Shown: piece by piece, positions 34,297 to 42,283 of the stretch
Layout of the letters: every line of letters starts with the position of its first letter
How positions within the stretch are numbered: the stretch's first letter is position 1
Origin: RYN-122 sp963761655
GTDB taxonomy: Bacteria; Actinomycetota; Actinomycetes; Mycobacteriales; SCTD01
Reading direction: 5' to 3'
DNA: 64,000 nucleotides
Assembly: GCA_963761655.1 (NCBI GenBank)
Contig: CAVXHI010000011.1
Location: 248,001 to 312,000 of the forward strand
Program-made: the position numbers and the translations under genes
Notes under the pieces: model-generated
Seen by the model: the letters and a program-made list of their open reading frames with translations, nothing else
What the model was told of the DNA's origin: nothing
Databases searched by the model: none

Positions 34297-35264
34297 ACAA
34301 CCCGCTCCTGCCGGAGGCCAACCGGGGCGGCGGCATCGACGCGCCCTGGGCCGGGGACGACCAGCAGTGGTGGGACTGGTACGTCACCCTCGCCGAGAAC
34401 GCCCCCGCCGAGGCCCTCGTCCCCGGACCGGGGCCCGTCGACGTCCCTCCGGCGAGCGACGACGACGTCGCCGCGGCCCTCGCGGAGCCCTACCCGCTCC
34501 CGCCGGGCACGGTCGAGCAGTTCCGCGCGGACACCTTCGTGCGCCTGCCCGGGGTCCTGCCGCCCGCCGTGGTGGCGCGGCTCGGGCTGCGGCTGGAGGA
34601 GCTGCTGCAGGCCGCGCACCCCGGCGACGTCGCCGGACGCTTCCTCGCCCTCGAGCAGATGTGGCGGCACGACCCGCTGATGGAGCAGGTGGCGCTCTCG
34701 CGGCGCCTCGGCGACATCGCCGCCGCGCTGCTCGACAGCGACGTCCGGCTCTACCACGACAACGCCCTGTCCAAGGAGAGCGGCTGCGGGCGCACGCCCT
34801 GGCACCACGACGCCGAGCACTTCCCCTTCACGCCGCCGGCGGCGGTCACCGCGTGGATGCCCGTGACCGCGGTCCCCGCCGAGATGGGCCCGCTGTCGTT
34901 CGCCCGCGGGACCCACCTCGTCGAGCTGCTCGCCGACCTGTCGTTCGACAAGACGGGCACCAGCTACGACGCCGCCGTCTCGGAGCGGCTGCGGGCGACC
35001 GGTGCAGGCGTCGTGAGCCGGCCGTACGCCGTGGGGGACGTCAGCTTCCACAGCGCCCAGTGCTTCCACACCGCCGGCCCGAACCGGACGACGCAGCCTC
35101 GTCGCGCGCTCGCCACGACGTACCTCGCCGACGGCGTCCGGATCGTCGACAGCCCGACGATGATCAGCGGCACGTGGCAGGAGTTCATCCCGGACGTGCT
35201 GCCCGGCGGACTGGTCGCGAGCGAGCTCAACCCGGTCGCGGGACGCCTCCAGCCGGGGCGGTGA
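34287..35264 (+). CDS. Phytanoyl-CoA dioxygenase-like Fe(II)/2-oxoglutarate oxygenase
   Basis: This 325-residue enzyme belongs to the PhyH superfamily, which hydroxylates (or halogenates) small substrates using Fe(II), O2 and 2-oxoglutarate. The facial triad is visible as His173/Asp175 (TPWHHDAEHFPF) and His261 (CFHTAGPN), with Arg272 as the likely 2-oxoglutarate anchor 11 residues later, the family spacing. Asp rather than Gly or Ala in the triad argues for hydroxylation, not halogenation. A YHDNALSKESG block near 156 precedes the triad. The GTG start overlaps the end of the methyltransferase gene. As last gene of the set it probably oxidises a methylated histidine-like product. This is inference. 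Confidence 0.88.
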   Translation: MAVDNPLLPEANRGGGIDAPWAGDDQQWWDWYVTLAENAPAEALVPGPGPVDVPPASDDDVAAALAEPYPLPPGTVEQFRADTFVRLPGVLPPAVVARLGLRLEELLQAAHPGDVAGRFLALEQMWRHDPLMEQVALSRRLGDIAAALLDSDVRLYHDNALSKESGCGRTPWHHDAEHFPFTPPAAVTAWMPVTAVPAEMGPLSFARGTHLVELLADLSFDKTGTSYDAAVSERLRATGAGVVSRPYAVGDVSFHSAQCFHTAGPNRTTQPRRALATTYLADGVRIVDSPTMISGTWQEFIPDVLPGGLVASELNPVAGRLQPGR

Positions 35265-35346
35265 GCCCCGGGCCTCGTCCGGCAGGTCCGGCTCGTCGCG
35301 CGGTCGGTCGTGCCGGGGACCCTCGAGCGGGCCGGCGGCAGCCCCG

Positions 35347-37221
35347 TCAGCTCGCGGCAGTGTCCGGGACGACCGGTGGCCCGGCCTCGGGCGGCCGGGG
35401 CCGGTCCTCCGGGTACGTGCGGACGGCGACGAGCGCGATGTCGTCCTCGGCGTCGTCGGGGACGAGCCGCTGCAGCAGCTCGTCGCAGAGCCGGTCCAGC
35501 GGGACGGCGCCGACCGCGGACAGGGCCTGCCGGAGCCGGGTGAGCCCGTGGTCCAGCGGGCTGTCCCGACGCTCGACGAGCCCGTCGGTGTAGAGCACCA
35601 CCGTGTCGTCGGGGTGGAGCACGACCTCGTGGTCACTGCGCGGGGAGCCGGGGTCGAAGCCCAGCAGCAGGTCGCTCGGCCGGTCGAGCAGCTCGACGGT
35701 CCCGTCGGCGCGGAGCACGGCCGGCGGCGGGTGCCCCGCGTTGCTCCACCGCAGGCGCCGCAGCCCCTGCTGGCGGTCGCTGTCGGTCTGCTCGATCCGG
35801 GCCAGCACGACGGTCGCGAGGGTGTCGACCTGCAGGCCCTGCAGCGCCCGGTCCACGCGGCTGAGCACGGACGCGGGCGGCTCGCTGCGGTCGTAGGCCG
35901 TGCCGCGCACGAGGTTGCGCAGCTGACCCATCATCGCGGCCGCGGCGATGTCGTGGCCGGTGACGTCGCCGACCACGAGGACCGTCGCGCCGTCGGGCTG
36001 GAGGAAGGCGTCGTACCAGTCCCCACCGACCTGGGCCTCCCGGGTCGCGGGGACGTACCGGGCGACGACGTGCAGGTGGTCGGGCTCGGGCAGCCGGGTC
36101 AGCAGGGTCCGCTGGAGCGACTCCGCGTAGTGCCGCTGGCGCCGGTACATGGCCGCGTGGTGCAGGGCCAGTCCGGCCCGCCGACCGACGTCGAGCGCGT
36201 CCTGGACGTCCCGCTCGTCGAAGGGCGTCCGGTCACCGGCCCGGGCGAGGGTGAGGACCCCGACCGCTCCGTCGCGGGCACGCAGCGGGACGACCAGCGC
36301 CGAGGCACACCCCAGCTCCTCGCAGATCCCCTCGACGTCGACGGCGTCCAGGCCGTGGGCGAGGGCAGCGGCAGGCCCCTCGGCGGTCCGGTCGAGCAGG
36401 ACCGCCTCCTCCGACCGGAGGGCGACCCGGGTCGGGGCAGCCGCGTCCAGCACCTCGGACTGCGCGCGGGCGAACAGGCCCAGGCGCTCGTCCAGCGCCG
36501 GGTCACGGTGCTGCTGCGCGGCCCGGTGCACGCGCCCGGCCTCGTCCGCGACCTGCACGGTGCACCAGTCGGCGAGGGCCGGGACGACGAGCCGGGCCAG
36601 CCGGGTCACCGCCTCCTCGGCGTCGAGGGTCGACGTGACCGCCTGCGTCACCTGGGCCAGCACGGCGGCCCGGGCCAGGCTGGCGGTGCCGTCGCTCATG
36701 GCGATCCGGAGGCGCAGCTCCGAGGAGCACGCGGCAGCCAGGTCCGTCAGCACCTCGAGGTCCTCGGCCGTCCACTTCCGCGGCTGGTGGTCGATCGCGC
36801 ACAGGCTGCCGAGCACCCGGCCCTCGGCGTCGGTGAGCGGCACGCCGAGGTAGGCGACCACCCCGAGGTCGGCGATCGCCGGGTTGCTGCGGACCCGTTC
36901 GTCGTGCAGGGCGTCGTCGACGACGAGCGGCTCGGCGGTCTGCACGACGTGGGAGCAGAACGAGTGGCTGAGGGGCGTCTGGCGCTGCTCGTCCCACGGC
37001 GCCCCGAGGCCGACCTGGCCGGGGAAGAACTGCCGTTCGTCGTCGACGAGGCTCACGAGGGCCACGGGCACGCCGAGACTGCGGCGGACCATCCGGGCAG
37101 ACCGGTCGAACGAGGCGTCCGCCGCCGGACCGAGACCCGCGGACTCCAGAGACCTCAGGCGGCCCGTGTCGCCCAGTCTCTGCACCGCTGCCCCTGTCCG
37201 TCCTGGTCCCGCCCGGCTCAC
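35347..37221 (-). CDS. SpoIIE-type PP2C phosphatase with two GAF domains
   Basis: This 624-residue cytoplasmic protein is a serine phosphatase of the RsbU/SpoIIE kind, which usually acts in partner-switching control of sigma factors. GAF domain 1 covers about residues 20-170 (FCSHVVQTAEPLVVDD, VVAYLGVPL). GAF domain 2 covers about 195-350, and the PP2C_SIG domain about 390-600. Metal-binding aspartates are seen in QVGGDWYDAF, VGDVTGHDI and AEDDIALVAVR. There is no membrane helix. The GTG at 37221 is chosen because a new protein-like frame begins there. The anti-sigma kinase or antagonist partner is not in the window. It is convergent with the dioxygenase gene. Confidence 0.92.
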   Translation of the reverse strand: MSRAGPGRTGAAVQRLGDTGRLRSLESAGLGPAADASFDRSARMVRRSLGVPVALVSLVDDERQFFPGQVGLGAPWDEQRQTPLSHSFCSHVVQTAEPLVVDDALHDERVRSNPAIADLGVVAYLGVPLTDAEGRVLGSLCAIDHQPRKWTAEDLEVLTDLAAACSSELRLRIAMSDGTASLARAAVLAQVTQAVTSTLDAEEAVTRLARLVVPALADWCTVQVADEAGRVHRAAQQHRDPALDERLGLFARAQSEVLDAAAPTRVALRSEEAVLLDRTAEGPAAALAHGLDAVDVEGICEELGCASALVVPLRARDGAVGVLTLARAGDRTPFDERDVQDALDVGRRAGLALHHAAMYRRQRHYAESLQRTLLTRLPEPDHLHVVARYVPATREAQVGGDWYDAFLQPDGATVLVVGDVTGHDIAAAAMMGQLRNLVRGTAYDRSEPPASVLSRVDRALQGLQVDTLATVVLARIEQTDSDRQQGLRRLRWSNAGHPPPAVLRADGTVELLDRPSDLLLGFDPGSPRSDHEVVLHPDDTVVLYTDGLVERRDSPLDHGLTRLRQALSAVGAVPLDRLCDELLQRLVPDDAEDDIALVAVRTYPEDRPRPPEAGPPVVPDTAAS

Positions 37222-37393
37222 GACCCTAGGCGGTCCTGGCCCGCGCCGGAGCCGGCCTGCCGCTCCCTCCCGTCGTGGTGCGTCCGGCTGGGCACCGCGG
37301 AGGGACGGCCGGAGCGGGGCCACCCTTCCAGCAGGCCCCGGACGCGCGGGTCCCCGACCATGACGGCACCCGACCCTTCGACCGAGGACCACC

Positions 37394-37954
37394 ATGACCG
37401 CGTCACCGCAGCAGGACGTCCATGATGCCGGCACAGCGCTCCGGCTGGCCCGCGCGGTGGTGCTCCTGATCGGCGCCGTCGTCCTGCTGGTGCTGGTCGA
37501 GGCAGCCGGGGTGCGCTTCTTCTGGGTCCCCTCCCTGCTCGGCGCCACGTACCTGCTGGCGGCTGCGGCGAGTCGGTCGCGCGGGCCGCTGTGGGCCCCC
37601 GGCTGGGTCCTCGCTGCTGTAGGGCTGACCGAGGCGCTGTGGTTCCGGGACGGCCGGCCGGCGGAGAGCTTCCAGCTCGCGCAGCTGGTCCTGCTGGCCG
37701 CCGGTACCGGAGCCCTGCTGGCCGCGCTGATGCGCTTCGCCGGTGTCCACGTCACGACGACGAGCGTCGCCCTCTCGATCCTGCTCACCGCAGCGTTCAA
37801 CCTCGCCGAGCAGCAGGGCCTGCGCGGGGTCGCCGGCAACACCCGGCTCTACGCCGGGCTGCTCGCCGCCTACGCCGTGGTCGAGCTCGGCCTCGTGCTG
37901 AGGCGGTCGACCGGGGTGCACCGGACGCAGGGAGTCCCGACCGAGCGGCGGTGA
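37394..37954 (+). CDS. Integral membrane protein of unknown function
   Basis: I cannot name this 186-residue protein. It has about five hydrophobic helices (near residues 18-40, 45-62, 68-82, 95-115, 120-150 and a last amphipathic stretch near 155-172). A short hydrophilic C-tail follows. A conserved-looking loop reads LWFRDGRPAESFQLAQ. It is divergent from the phosphatase gene with about 170 bp between, and convergent with the sensor kinase gene, so it has no clear operon partner. It could be a membrane partner of the phosphatase signalling, but the sequence shows no evidence for that. Confidence 0.65.
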   Translation: MTASPQQDVHDAGTALRLARAVVLLIGAVVLLVLVEAAGVRFFWVPSLLGATYLLAAAASRSRGPLWAPGWVLAAVGLTEALWFRDGRPAESFQLAQLVLLAAGTGALLAALMRFAGVHVTTTSVALSILLTAAFNLAEQQGLRGVAGNTRLYAGLLAAYAVVELGLVLRRSTGVHRTQGVPTERR

Positions 37955-37981
37955 CCGGCAGGAGCCCGACGGGCACCGGTC
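37953..37981. terminator. Bidirectional hairpin between convergent genes
   Basis: GACCGG (37953-37958) pairs with CCGGTC (37976-37981), and inside it GCCC pairs with GGGC around a three-base loop. It sits exactly between the ends of the membrane protein gene and the kinase gene. Confidence 0.55.
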
Positions 37982-37985
37982 GGCG

Positions 37986-39128
37986 TCAGGGACCGGCTAC
38001 GGGCAGCACCACGGCGAAGCAGCAGCCACCGCCGGTGTTGTGCACCGTGAGCTCGCCCTGCTGGGCCTCGACCAGCCCGCGCGCGATGGTCAGACCGAGT
38101 CCGGCGCCGCTGCTGCCGTCCTCGGGGTCTGCGGGCGTGCGTGCGGCGGAGCCCCGGAAGCCGAGGTCGAAGACCCTCGGGACGTCCTGGTCGGGGATGC
38201 CCCCGCACCCGTCGGTGACCAGGACGCTGACCGCGACGACGTCGGACCGGGCCTGCACGCAGACCGAGCCGCCCGCCGGGGTGTGCCGCACCGCGTTGCC
38301 GAGCAGGTTCCGCAGCACCCGGCCGAGCTCGGGCTCCGACCCGCGCAGCCGGGGCAGACCCACGGGGAGGCGGGCGTCGAGCTGCACCCCGGCGGTGCGT
38401 GCGACCGGCGAGGCGGAGGCCAGGGCGTCCGAGACGAGCTCGGCGACGTCGAGCGGACGCAGGTCCAGCTGCAGGCTGTGGGCGTCGATGCGGGCGACCT
38501 CGAACAGGTCCTCGACCATCGCGGTCATCCGGTCGGCCTCGCGTCGCAGCCCCTGGTGGTAGCGGCGGACGTCGTCCGCTCCCGTCACGACACCGTCCTC
38601 CAGCGCCTCGGCCATCGCCCGGATCCCGGCCAGCGGCGTGCGCAGGTCGTGGCTCATCCCGGCCACGAGCTGCCGCCGGCTCTCGGACAGCGAGCGCTCC
38701 CGGGCACGGGCAGCAGCCAGCTGCGTGCCCGCGTCGGTCAGGGCCGCGTCGACCTGCGCGAGCTCGTACGGCATCACCCGTCCGACCGGCATGTAGTCAC
38801 CGCTCCCGAGCCGGCCGGCGGCGCCCGCCAGGTCCTTGCCGCGGCGCACGAGCCCGCGGCCGAGCGCCAGCGCCGACAGCAGGGCGACGGTCCCGGAGAC
38901 ACCGGTGACCAGCAGCAGGACGGAGAAGTCGTGCGGCGACAGGAACATCGCCTTGGCCGTGCCGAGCGCCCCGGCGACGACCGCCCCGACCCCGACCAGC
39001 GCCACGACGATGACGGACAGGGCGAGCGAGCGGTGCCGCACCGCCCGCAGCACGAGCGCACCGACGACAGCGACGAGCGCCGCGCAGACCGAGGCGATCT
39101 CCACGACGACGACCTCGTCGGGCGTCAC
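37986..39128 (-). CDS. Membrane sensor histidine kinase
   Basis: This 380-residue kinase has three hydrophobic helices within residues 5-92, a short HAMP-like segment, and a dimerisation domain with phospho-acceptor His in MSHDLRTPLAGI near 157. The ATP-binding domain has the N box LLGNAVRHTPAGG, G1 box DGCGGIPDQDV and G2 box GAGLGLTIARG. There is almost no extracytoplasmic sensor domain, so it may sense within the membrane. The GTG at 39128 lies 7 bp after the response regulator stop. It is divergent from the molybdoenzyme operon, and control of that operon is a reasonable inference. Confidence 0.93.
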   Translation of the reverse strand: MTPDEVVVVEIASVCAALVAVVGALVLRAVRHRSLALSVIVVALVGVGAVVAGALGTAKAMFLSPHDFSVLLLVTGVSGTVALLSALALGRGLVRRGKDLAGAAGRLGSGDYMPVGRVMPYELAQVDAALTDAGTQLAAARARERSLSESRRQLVAGMSHDLRTPLAGIRAMAEALEDGVVTGADDVRRYHQGLRREADRMTAMVEDLFEVARIDAHSLQLDLRPLDVAELVSDALASASPVARTAGVQLDARLPVGLPRLRGSEPELGRVLRNLLGNAVRHTPAGGSVCVQARSDVVAVSVLVTDGCGGIPDQDVPRVFDLGFRGSAARTPADPEDGSSGAGLGLTIARGLVEAQQGELTVHNTGGGCCFAVVLPVAGP

Positions 39129-39135
39129 GTGCTGC

Positions 39136-39879
39136 TCACCCGCCCGCCGGCTCGTACCGGTAGCCGACCCCGAAGACCGTGACGATGCGCGTGGGTCGGG
39201 CGGCGTCGCGCTCGACCTTCTCCCGCAGCCGGCGCACGTGCACGGTGACGGTCGTGGGGTCGCCGAACGTCCAGCCCCACACGTGCTCCAGCAGGTGCTC
39301 GCGGCTGAGCGCGGCCCGCGGGTGCAGCAGGAAGTAGGAGAGCAGGTCGTGCTCCCTCCCGGTGAGCGCGAGGACCCGGCCGTCGCGGTGCACCTGGTGG
39401 GCCTCCCGGTCGACGACGAGGTCGCCGTCGACGAGCATCGCCGTGCCTGCGGCAGGGTCGGGTGCCCGGGCCGCACGGCGCAGGACAGCCGCGACCCGCA
39501 GCACGAGCTCGCGGGGGGAGAACGGCTTCGTGACGTAGTCGTCCGCACCGACCTCGAGACCGGCGAGGCGGTGCTCCTCCTCCCCCAGCGCGGTCAGCAT
39601 CACCACGGGCACGGGGCCGCCCTGCTGCAGCCGCGCGTGCACCTCGAGGCCGCCGAGGCCGGGCAGCATGAGGTCGAGCACGACCAGGTCGGGTCGGCGT
39701 CGGGCGGCCCGCTCGAGCGCGTCGGGCCCGTCGGCGGCCTGCTCGACCGTGTGACCCGCCCGCTCCAGGTAGAGGGCCACCACCTCGCGCACCGTCGCGT
39801 CGTCGTCGACGACGAGGACGTGCACCGCCTGCTCGGGCTGGGTCGGCCCGGGGCGTGCGGGTGCAGCCTCGAGACCCAT
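39136..39879 (-). CDS. OmpR-family response regulator
   Basis: This 247-residue regulator has a receiver domain with the phospho-acceptor Asp in LVVLDLMLPGLGG near residue 66. The acidic pair is in VLVVDDD, and the conserved Lys is in VTKPFSP near 115. A winged-helix output domain follows (about 145-245; TVTVHVRRLREKVE, IVTVFGVGYRYEP). Residues 1-18 are a short extension rich in Pro and Ala. The gene is directly upstream of the kinase and starts at the 102-bp intergenic region it shares with the methyltransferase-molybdoenzyme operon. Confidence 0.95.
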   Translation of the reverse strand: MGLEAAPARPGPTQPEQAVHVLVVDDDATVREVVALYLERAGHTVEQAADGPDALERAARRRPDLVVLDLMLPGLGGLEVHARLQQGGPVPVVMLTALGEEEHRLAGLEVGADDYVTKPFSPRELVLRVAAVLRRAARAPDPAAGTAMLVDGDLVVDREAHQVHRDGRVLALTGREHDLLSYFLLHPRAALSREHLLEHVWGWTFGDPTTVTVHVRRLREKVERDAARPTRIVTVFGVGYRYEPAGG

Positions 39880-39981
39880 GGGCGGAGCGTAGGTCCGTCT
39901 GGACCGCCTGCCCCCCGACGTAAGGACCCTGCAACACCGCGGACGGCCCTTCCCGCCCCGGGAGACCCGAGGATCCTGGTC

Positions 39982-40683
39982 GTGGAGCTCAGGGACACGA
40001 CGACGTCGGCCGCCTTCGGACGGAGCCTGCTCGAGGACGGGCGAGGGTGGTCGCTGCGCATCGCCGGGCGGGGCACCCTCCCCCTGCCCGTCGGCGACTG
40101 GACCTGCGAGCGACGGCCCGGCGACGACGCCCTGCTGTCGCTGTGCGGGGGCACGGTGCTCGACGTCGGCTGCGGCCCGGGTCGGCTGACCGCCGCCCTG
40201 CACCGCGCGGGTCGCCCCGCGCTCGGCATCGACGTGGCCCCGGTCGCCGTGTCGCTCGCCCGGGCCCGCGGCGCCGACGCCCTGGAGCTGGACGTGTTCG
40301 GGGCCGTCCCCGACACCGGAGCCTGGGGGACCGTGCTGCTCGCCGACGGCAACATCGGGATCGGCGGCGACCCGGTCGCCCTGCTCCGCCGCTGCGCCCG
40401 GCTGGCGGCACCGGACGGCCGCGTGGTGCTCGAGCTGTCGGCCCCGGCCGTGCGCAGCCGCAGGCACCTGGTCCGGCTCGAGCGCGACGGCGAGCCACCG
40501 GAGACCAGCTGGTTCCCGTGGGCGAGCCTGTCGGCGGGCGACGTCGCCGAGGTGGCCAGCGCCGCGGCGCTCGACGTCGCCGGAGCCGTCCGGAGCACCG
40601 CCGGACGCTGGTTCGCCGTCCTGGCCGTCGCCGGACGTCCGGTCGTCCCGGCCGGGACGCGCACCACGGTCGGTGCCGCGTGA
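39982..40683 (+). CDS. SAM-dependent methyltransferase heading the molybdoenzyme operon
   Basis: This 233-residue class I methyltransferase has motif I GTVLDVGCGPGRLTAAL near residue 60, the acidic residue in LGIDVAPVAV and motif IV in VLLADGNIGIGGDP near 118. The N-terminus (AAFGRSLLEDGRGWSL) is short. The substrate is unknown. It is the first gene of a plus-strand operon in which every junction up to the last lipoprotein overlaps as GTGA or is within 4 bp. The GTG at 39982 is the first start in frame after the divergent promoter region. Methylation of a small metabolite or quinone-like compound tied to the redox enzymes is possible. Confidence 0.82.
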   Translation: MELRDTTTSAAFGRSLLEDGRGWSLRIAGRGTLPLPVGDWTCERRPGDDALLSLCGGTVLDVGCGPGRLTAALHRAGRPALGIDVAPVAVSLARARGADALELDVFGAVPDTGAWGTVLLADGNIGIGGDPVALLRRCARLAAPDGRVVLELSAPAVRSRRHLVRLERDGEPPETSWFPWASLSAGDVAEVASAAALDVAGAVRSTAGRWFAVLAVAGRPVVPAGTRTTVGAA

Positions 40684-41843
40684 GCCGCCTGTCCGAGCTG
40701 CCGCTCCCCACGCCTCCGGACGCGCTGCGCGTGGGGCCGTTCCGGGAGGGGTCGTTCCGTTCGCGGCTGCACGACGAGGCCGTCGCCGCCCGGCTGGGGC
40801 GGGCGCTCGGCATCCTGTTCGCGACGTGCTTCCTGACCGGCCTGTTCAGCCACCTGGTGCAGCACCCGCCGTCCTGGTTCGCCTACCCGTCGCGCCCGGT
40901 CGACCTGTACCGCTGGACGCAGGGCCTGCACGTGCTCACGGGTCTCGCATCGGTCCCGGTCCTGCTGGCGAAGCTCTTCACCGTCTACCCCCGCTTCTTC
41001 GCGTGGCCGCCGGCCAAGGACGTCGGCAACGCCGTCGAGCGCGGCTCGCTGCTGCTGCTGGTCGGCGGCTCGGTCAGCATGCTCGTCACCGGTGTCATGA
41101 ACATCGCCGGCTGGTACGCCTTCGGCTTCTTCTTCACCGTCGTCCACTACTGGTCCGCGTGGATCACGATCGGCGCCCTGCTGGTGCACATCGGCGCGAA
41201 GCTGACCGCAGCCCGTCGAGGGCTCGCCACCGCACTGGGCGACGACGACAGCGCACCGGGGCTCTCCCGCCGGGGCTTCCTCGGGGTGACCGGCGCGGCC
41301 AGCGGCGCGGTCGTCCTGGCGACCGCCGGCCAGACGGTCCCGGCGCTGCGCGACGTGTCCGTGCTGTCCCCGCGCCGGCCGGACCGCGGGCCCCAGGGAC
41401 TGCCGGTGAACACGACCGCCGCGATGGCGGGCACGACCGTCGTCGGCGGCGACTACCGCCTCGTCGTCGAGGGCCGACAGCGGCTCGAGCTCACCCTGGC
41501 CGACCTCGAGGCGCTGCCCCAGGTGTCGCACGAGATCGCGATCGCCTGCGTGGAGGGCTGGAGCGCCTCGGCCGTCTGGACCGGCGTGCGCCTGGGCGAC
41601 CTGCTCGACATGGCCGGCGTCACCGGGCGGCCACCGGTGCGGGTCGACTCGCTGCAGCGCGGCGGCCCCTACCGGTCCTCCGTCGTCCCGACGACGCACG
41701 TGCGCGACCCGCAGAGCCTGCTGGCCCTGCGCCTGGACGGACAGCGCCTGCACCCCGACCACGGGTACCCGCTGCGCCTGATCACCCCGTCCCGGCCGGG
41801 TGTGCTGCAGACCAAGTGGGTCGGACGGGTGGTGGTCCTGTGA
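40680..41843 (+). CDS. Membrane cytochrome b / sulfite-oxidase-fold molybdoenzyme fusion
   Basis: This 387-residue protein joins two parts. Residues about 35-185 have four helices with histidines placed for heme b (GLHVLTG, TVVHYWSAW, LLVHIGAK), like cytochrome b561-type domains. After a twin-arginine-like motif, SRRGFLGVTG near residue 198, an extracytoplasmic Oxidored_molyb domain follows. It has the putative molybdenum Cys in IACVEGWSAS and the ending GVLQTKWVGRV. An internal Tat motif after Sec-inserted helices is known for some actinomycete Rieske and molybdo-proteins. The likely role is moving electrons between the quinone pool and an external substrate. It is coupled by GTGA to the methyltransferase gene. 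Confidence 0.87.
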   Translation: MSRLSELPLPTPPDALRVGPFREGSFRSRLHDEAVAARLGRALGILFATCFLTGLFSHLVQHPPSWFAYPSRPVDLYRWTQGLHVLTGLASVPVLLAKLFTVYPRFFAWPPAKDVGNAVERGSLLLLVGGSVSMLVTGVMNIAGWYAFGFFFTVVHYWSAWITIGALLVHIGAKLTAARRGLATALGDDDSAPGLSRRGFLGVTGAASGAVVLATAGQTVPALRDVSVLSPRRPDRGPQGLPVNTTAAMAGTTVVGGDYRLVVEGRQRLELTLADLEALPQVSHEIAIACVEGWSASAVWTGVRLGDLLDMAGVTGRPPVRVDSLQRGGPYRSSVVPTTHVRDPQSLLALRLDGQRLHPDHGYPLRLITPSRPGVLQTKWVGRVVVL

Positions 41844-42283
41844 GCTCCTCGTCCCGCTCGGAGTCGGTCCTGCGCGGGTCGCTGTACGCGGCCGGCACGG
41901 GCATGGCGGTCTACGGCCTGCAGGGCGTCCTCCGCGACCCCGGCAGCGACGCACTCGGGTGGGCGACCTGGCTGGTGGGCGGCGCCCTCGCGCACGACCT
42001 GCTCCTCGTCCCGGTCGTGCTGCTCGTCGGGCGCGCGCTGCGCGTGGTCCCCGGAGCGCTGCGGGCGCCGGTGCAGGCGGCGCTGCTCGCCGCCGCGGTC
42101 CTGACGCTCGTGGCGGTCCCGTTCGTCGGCCGCTTCGGGGTCAAGCCCGGCAACCCCTCGCACCTGCCGCGCGACTACACCGCCGGCCTGCTCGTCGCGC
42201 TGGCCGTCGTCGGCGCGACGACCGTGGTCAGCACGCTCGGCCGGTCCTGGTGGCGACGGCGCAGCGCGGGGAGCGGCTCGTGA
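41840..42283 (+). CDS. Small integral membrane protein of the redox operon
   Basis: This 147-residue protein has four hydrophobic segments (about 12-28, 38-60, 72-95, 110-130) separated by short loops. The loop RFGVKPGNPSHLPRDYT near residue 95 looks conserved. I do not recognise the family. Both ends overlap neighbouring genes by GTGA, which fixes it between the two molybdoenzymes. It may be a membrane anchor or assembly partner for one of them. It lacks paired histidines that would bind heme. Confidence 0.7.
   Translation: MSSSSRSESVLRGSLYAAGTGMAVYGLQGVLRDPGSDALGWATWLVGGALAHDLLLVPVVLLVGRALRVVPGALRAPVQAALLAAAVLTLVAVPFVGRFGVKPGNPSHLPRDYTAGLLVALAVVGATTVVSTLGRSWWRRRSAGSGS

Noticed and set aside
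31556..35264. An ergothioneine biosynthesis cluster
   Set aside because: EgtD is present, but none of the neighbours has the EgtB DinB/sulfatase-modifying domains, EgtC amidohydrolase or EgtE PLP-lyase features.
39600..41954. A 784-codon open frame on the minus strand opposite the methyltransferase and molybdoenzyme genes
   Set aside because: No recognisable motifs; its composition is typical of antisense reading in high-GC DNA.
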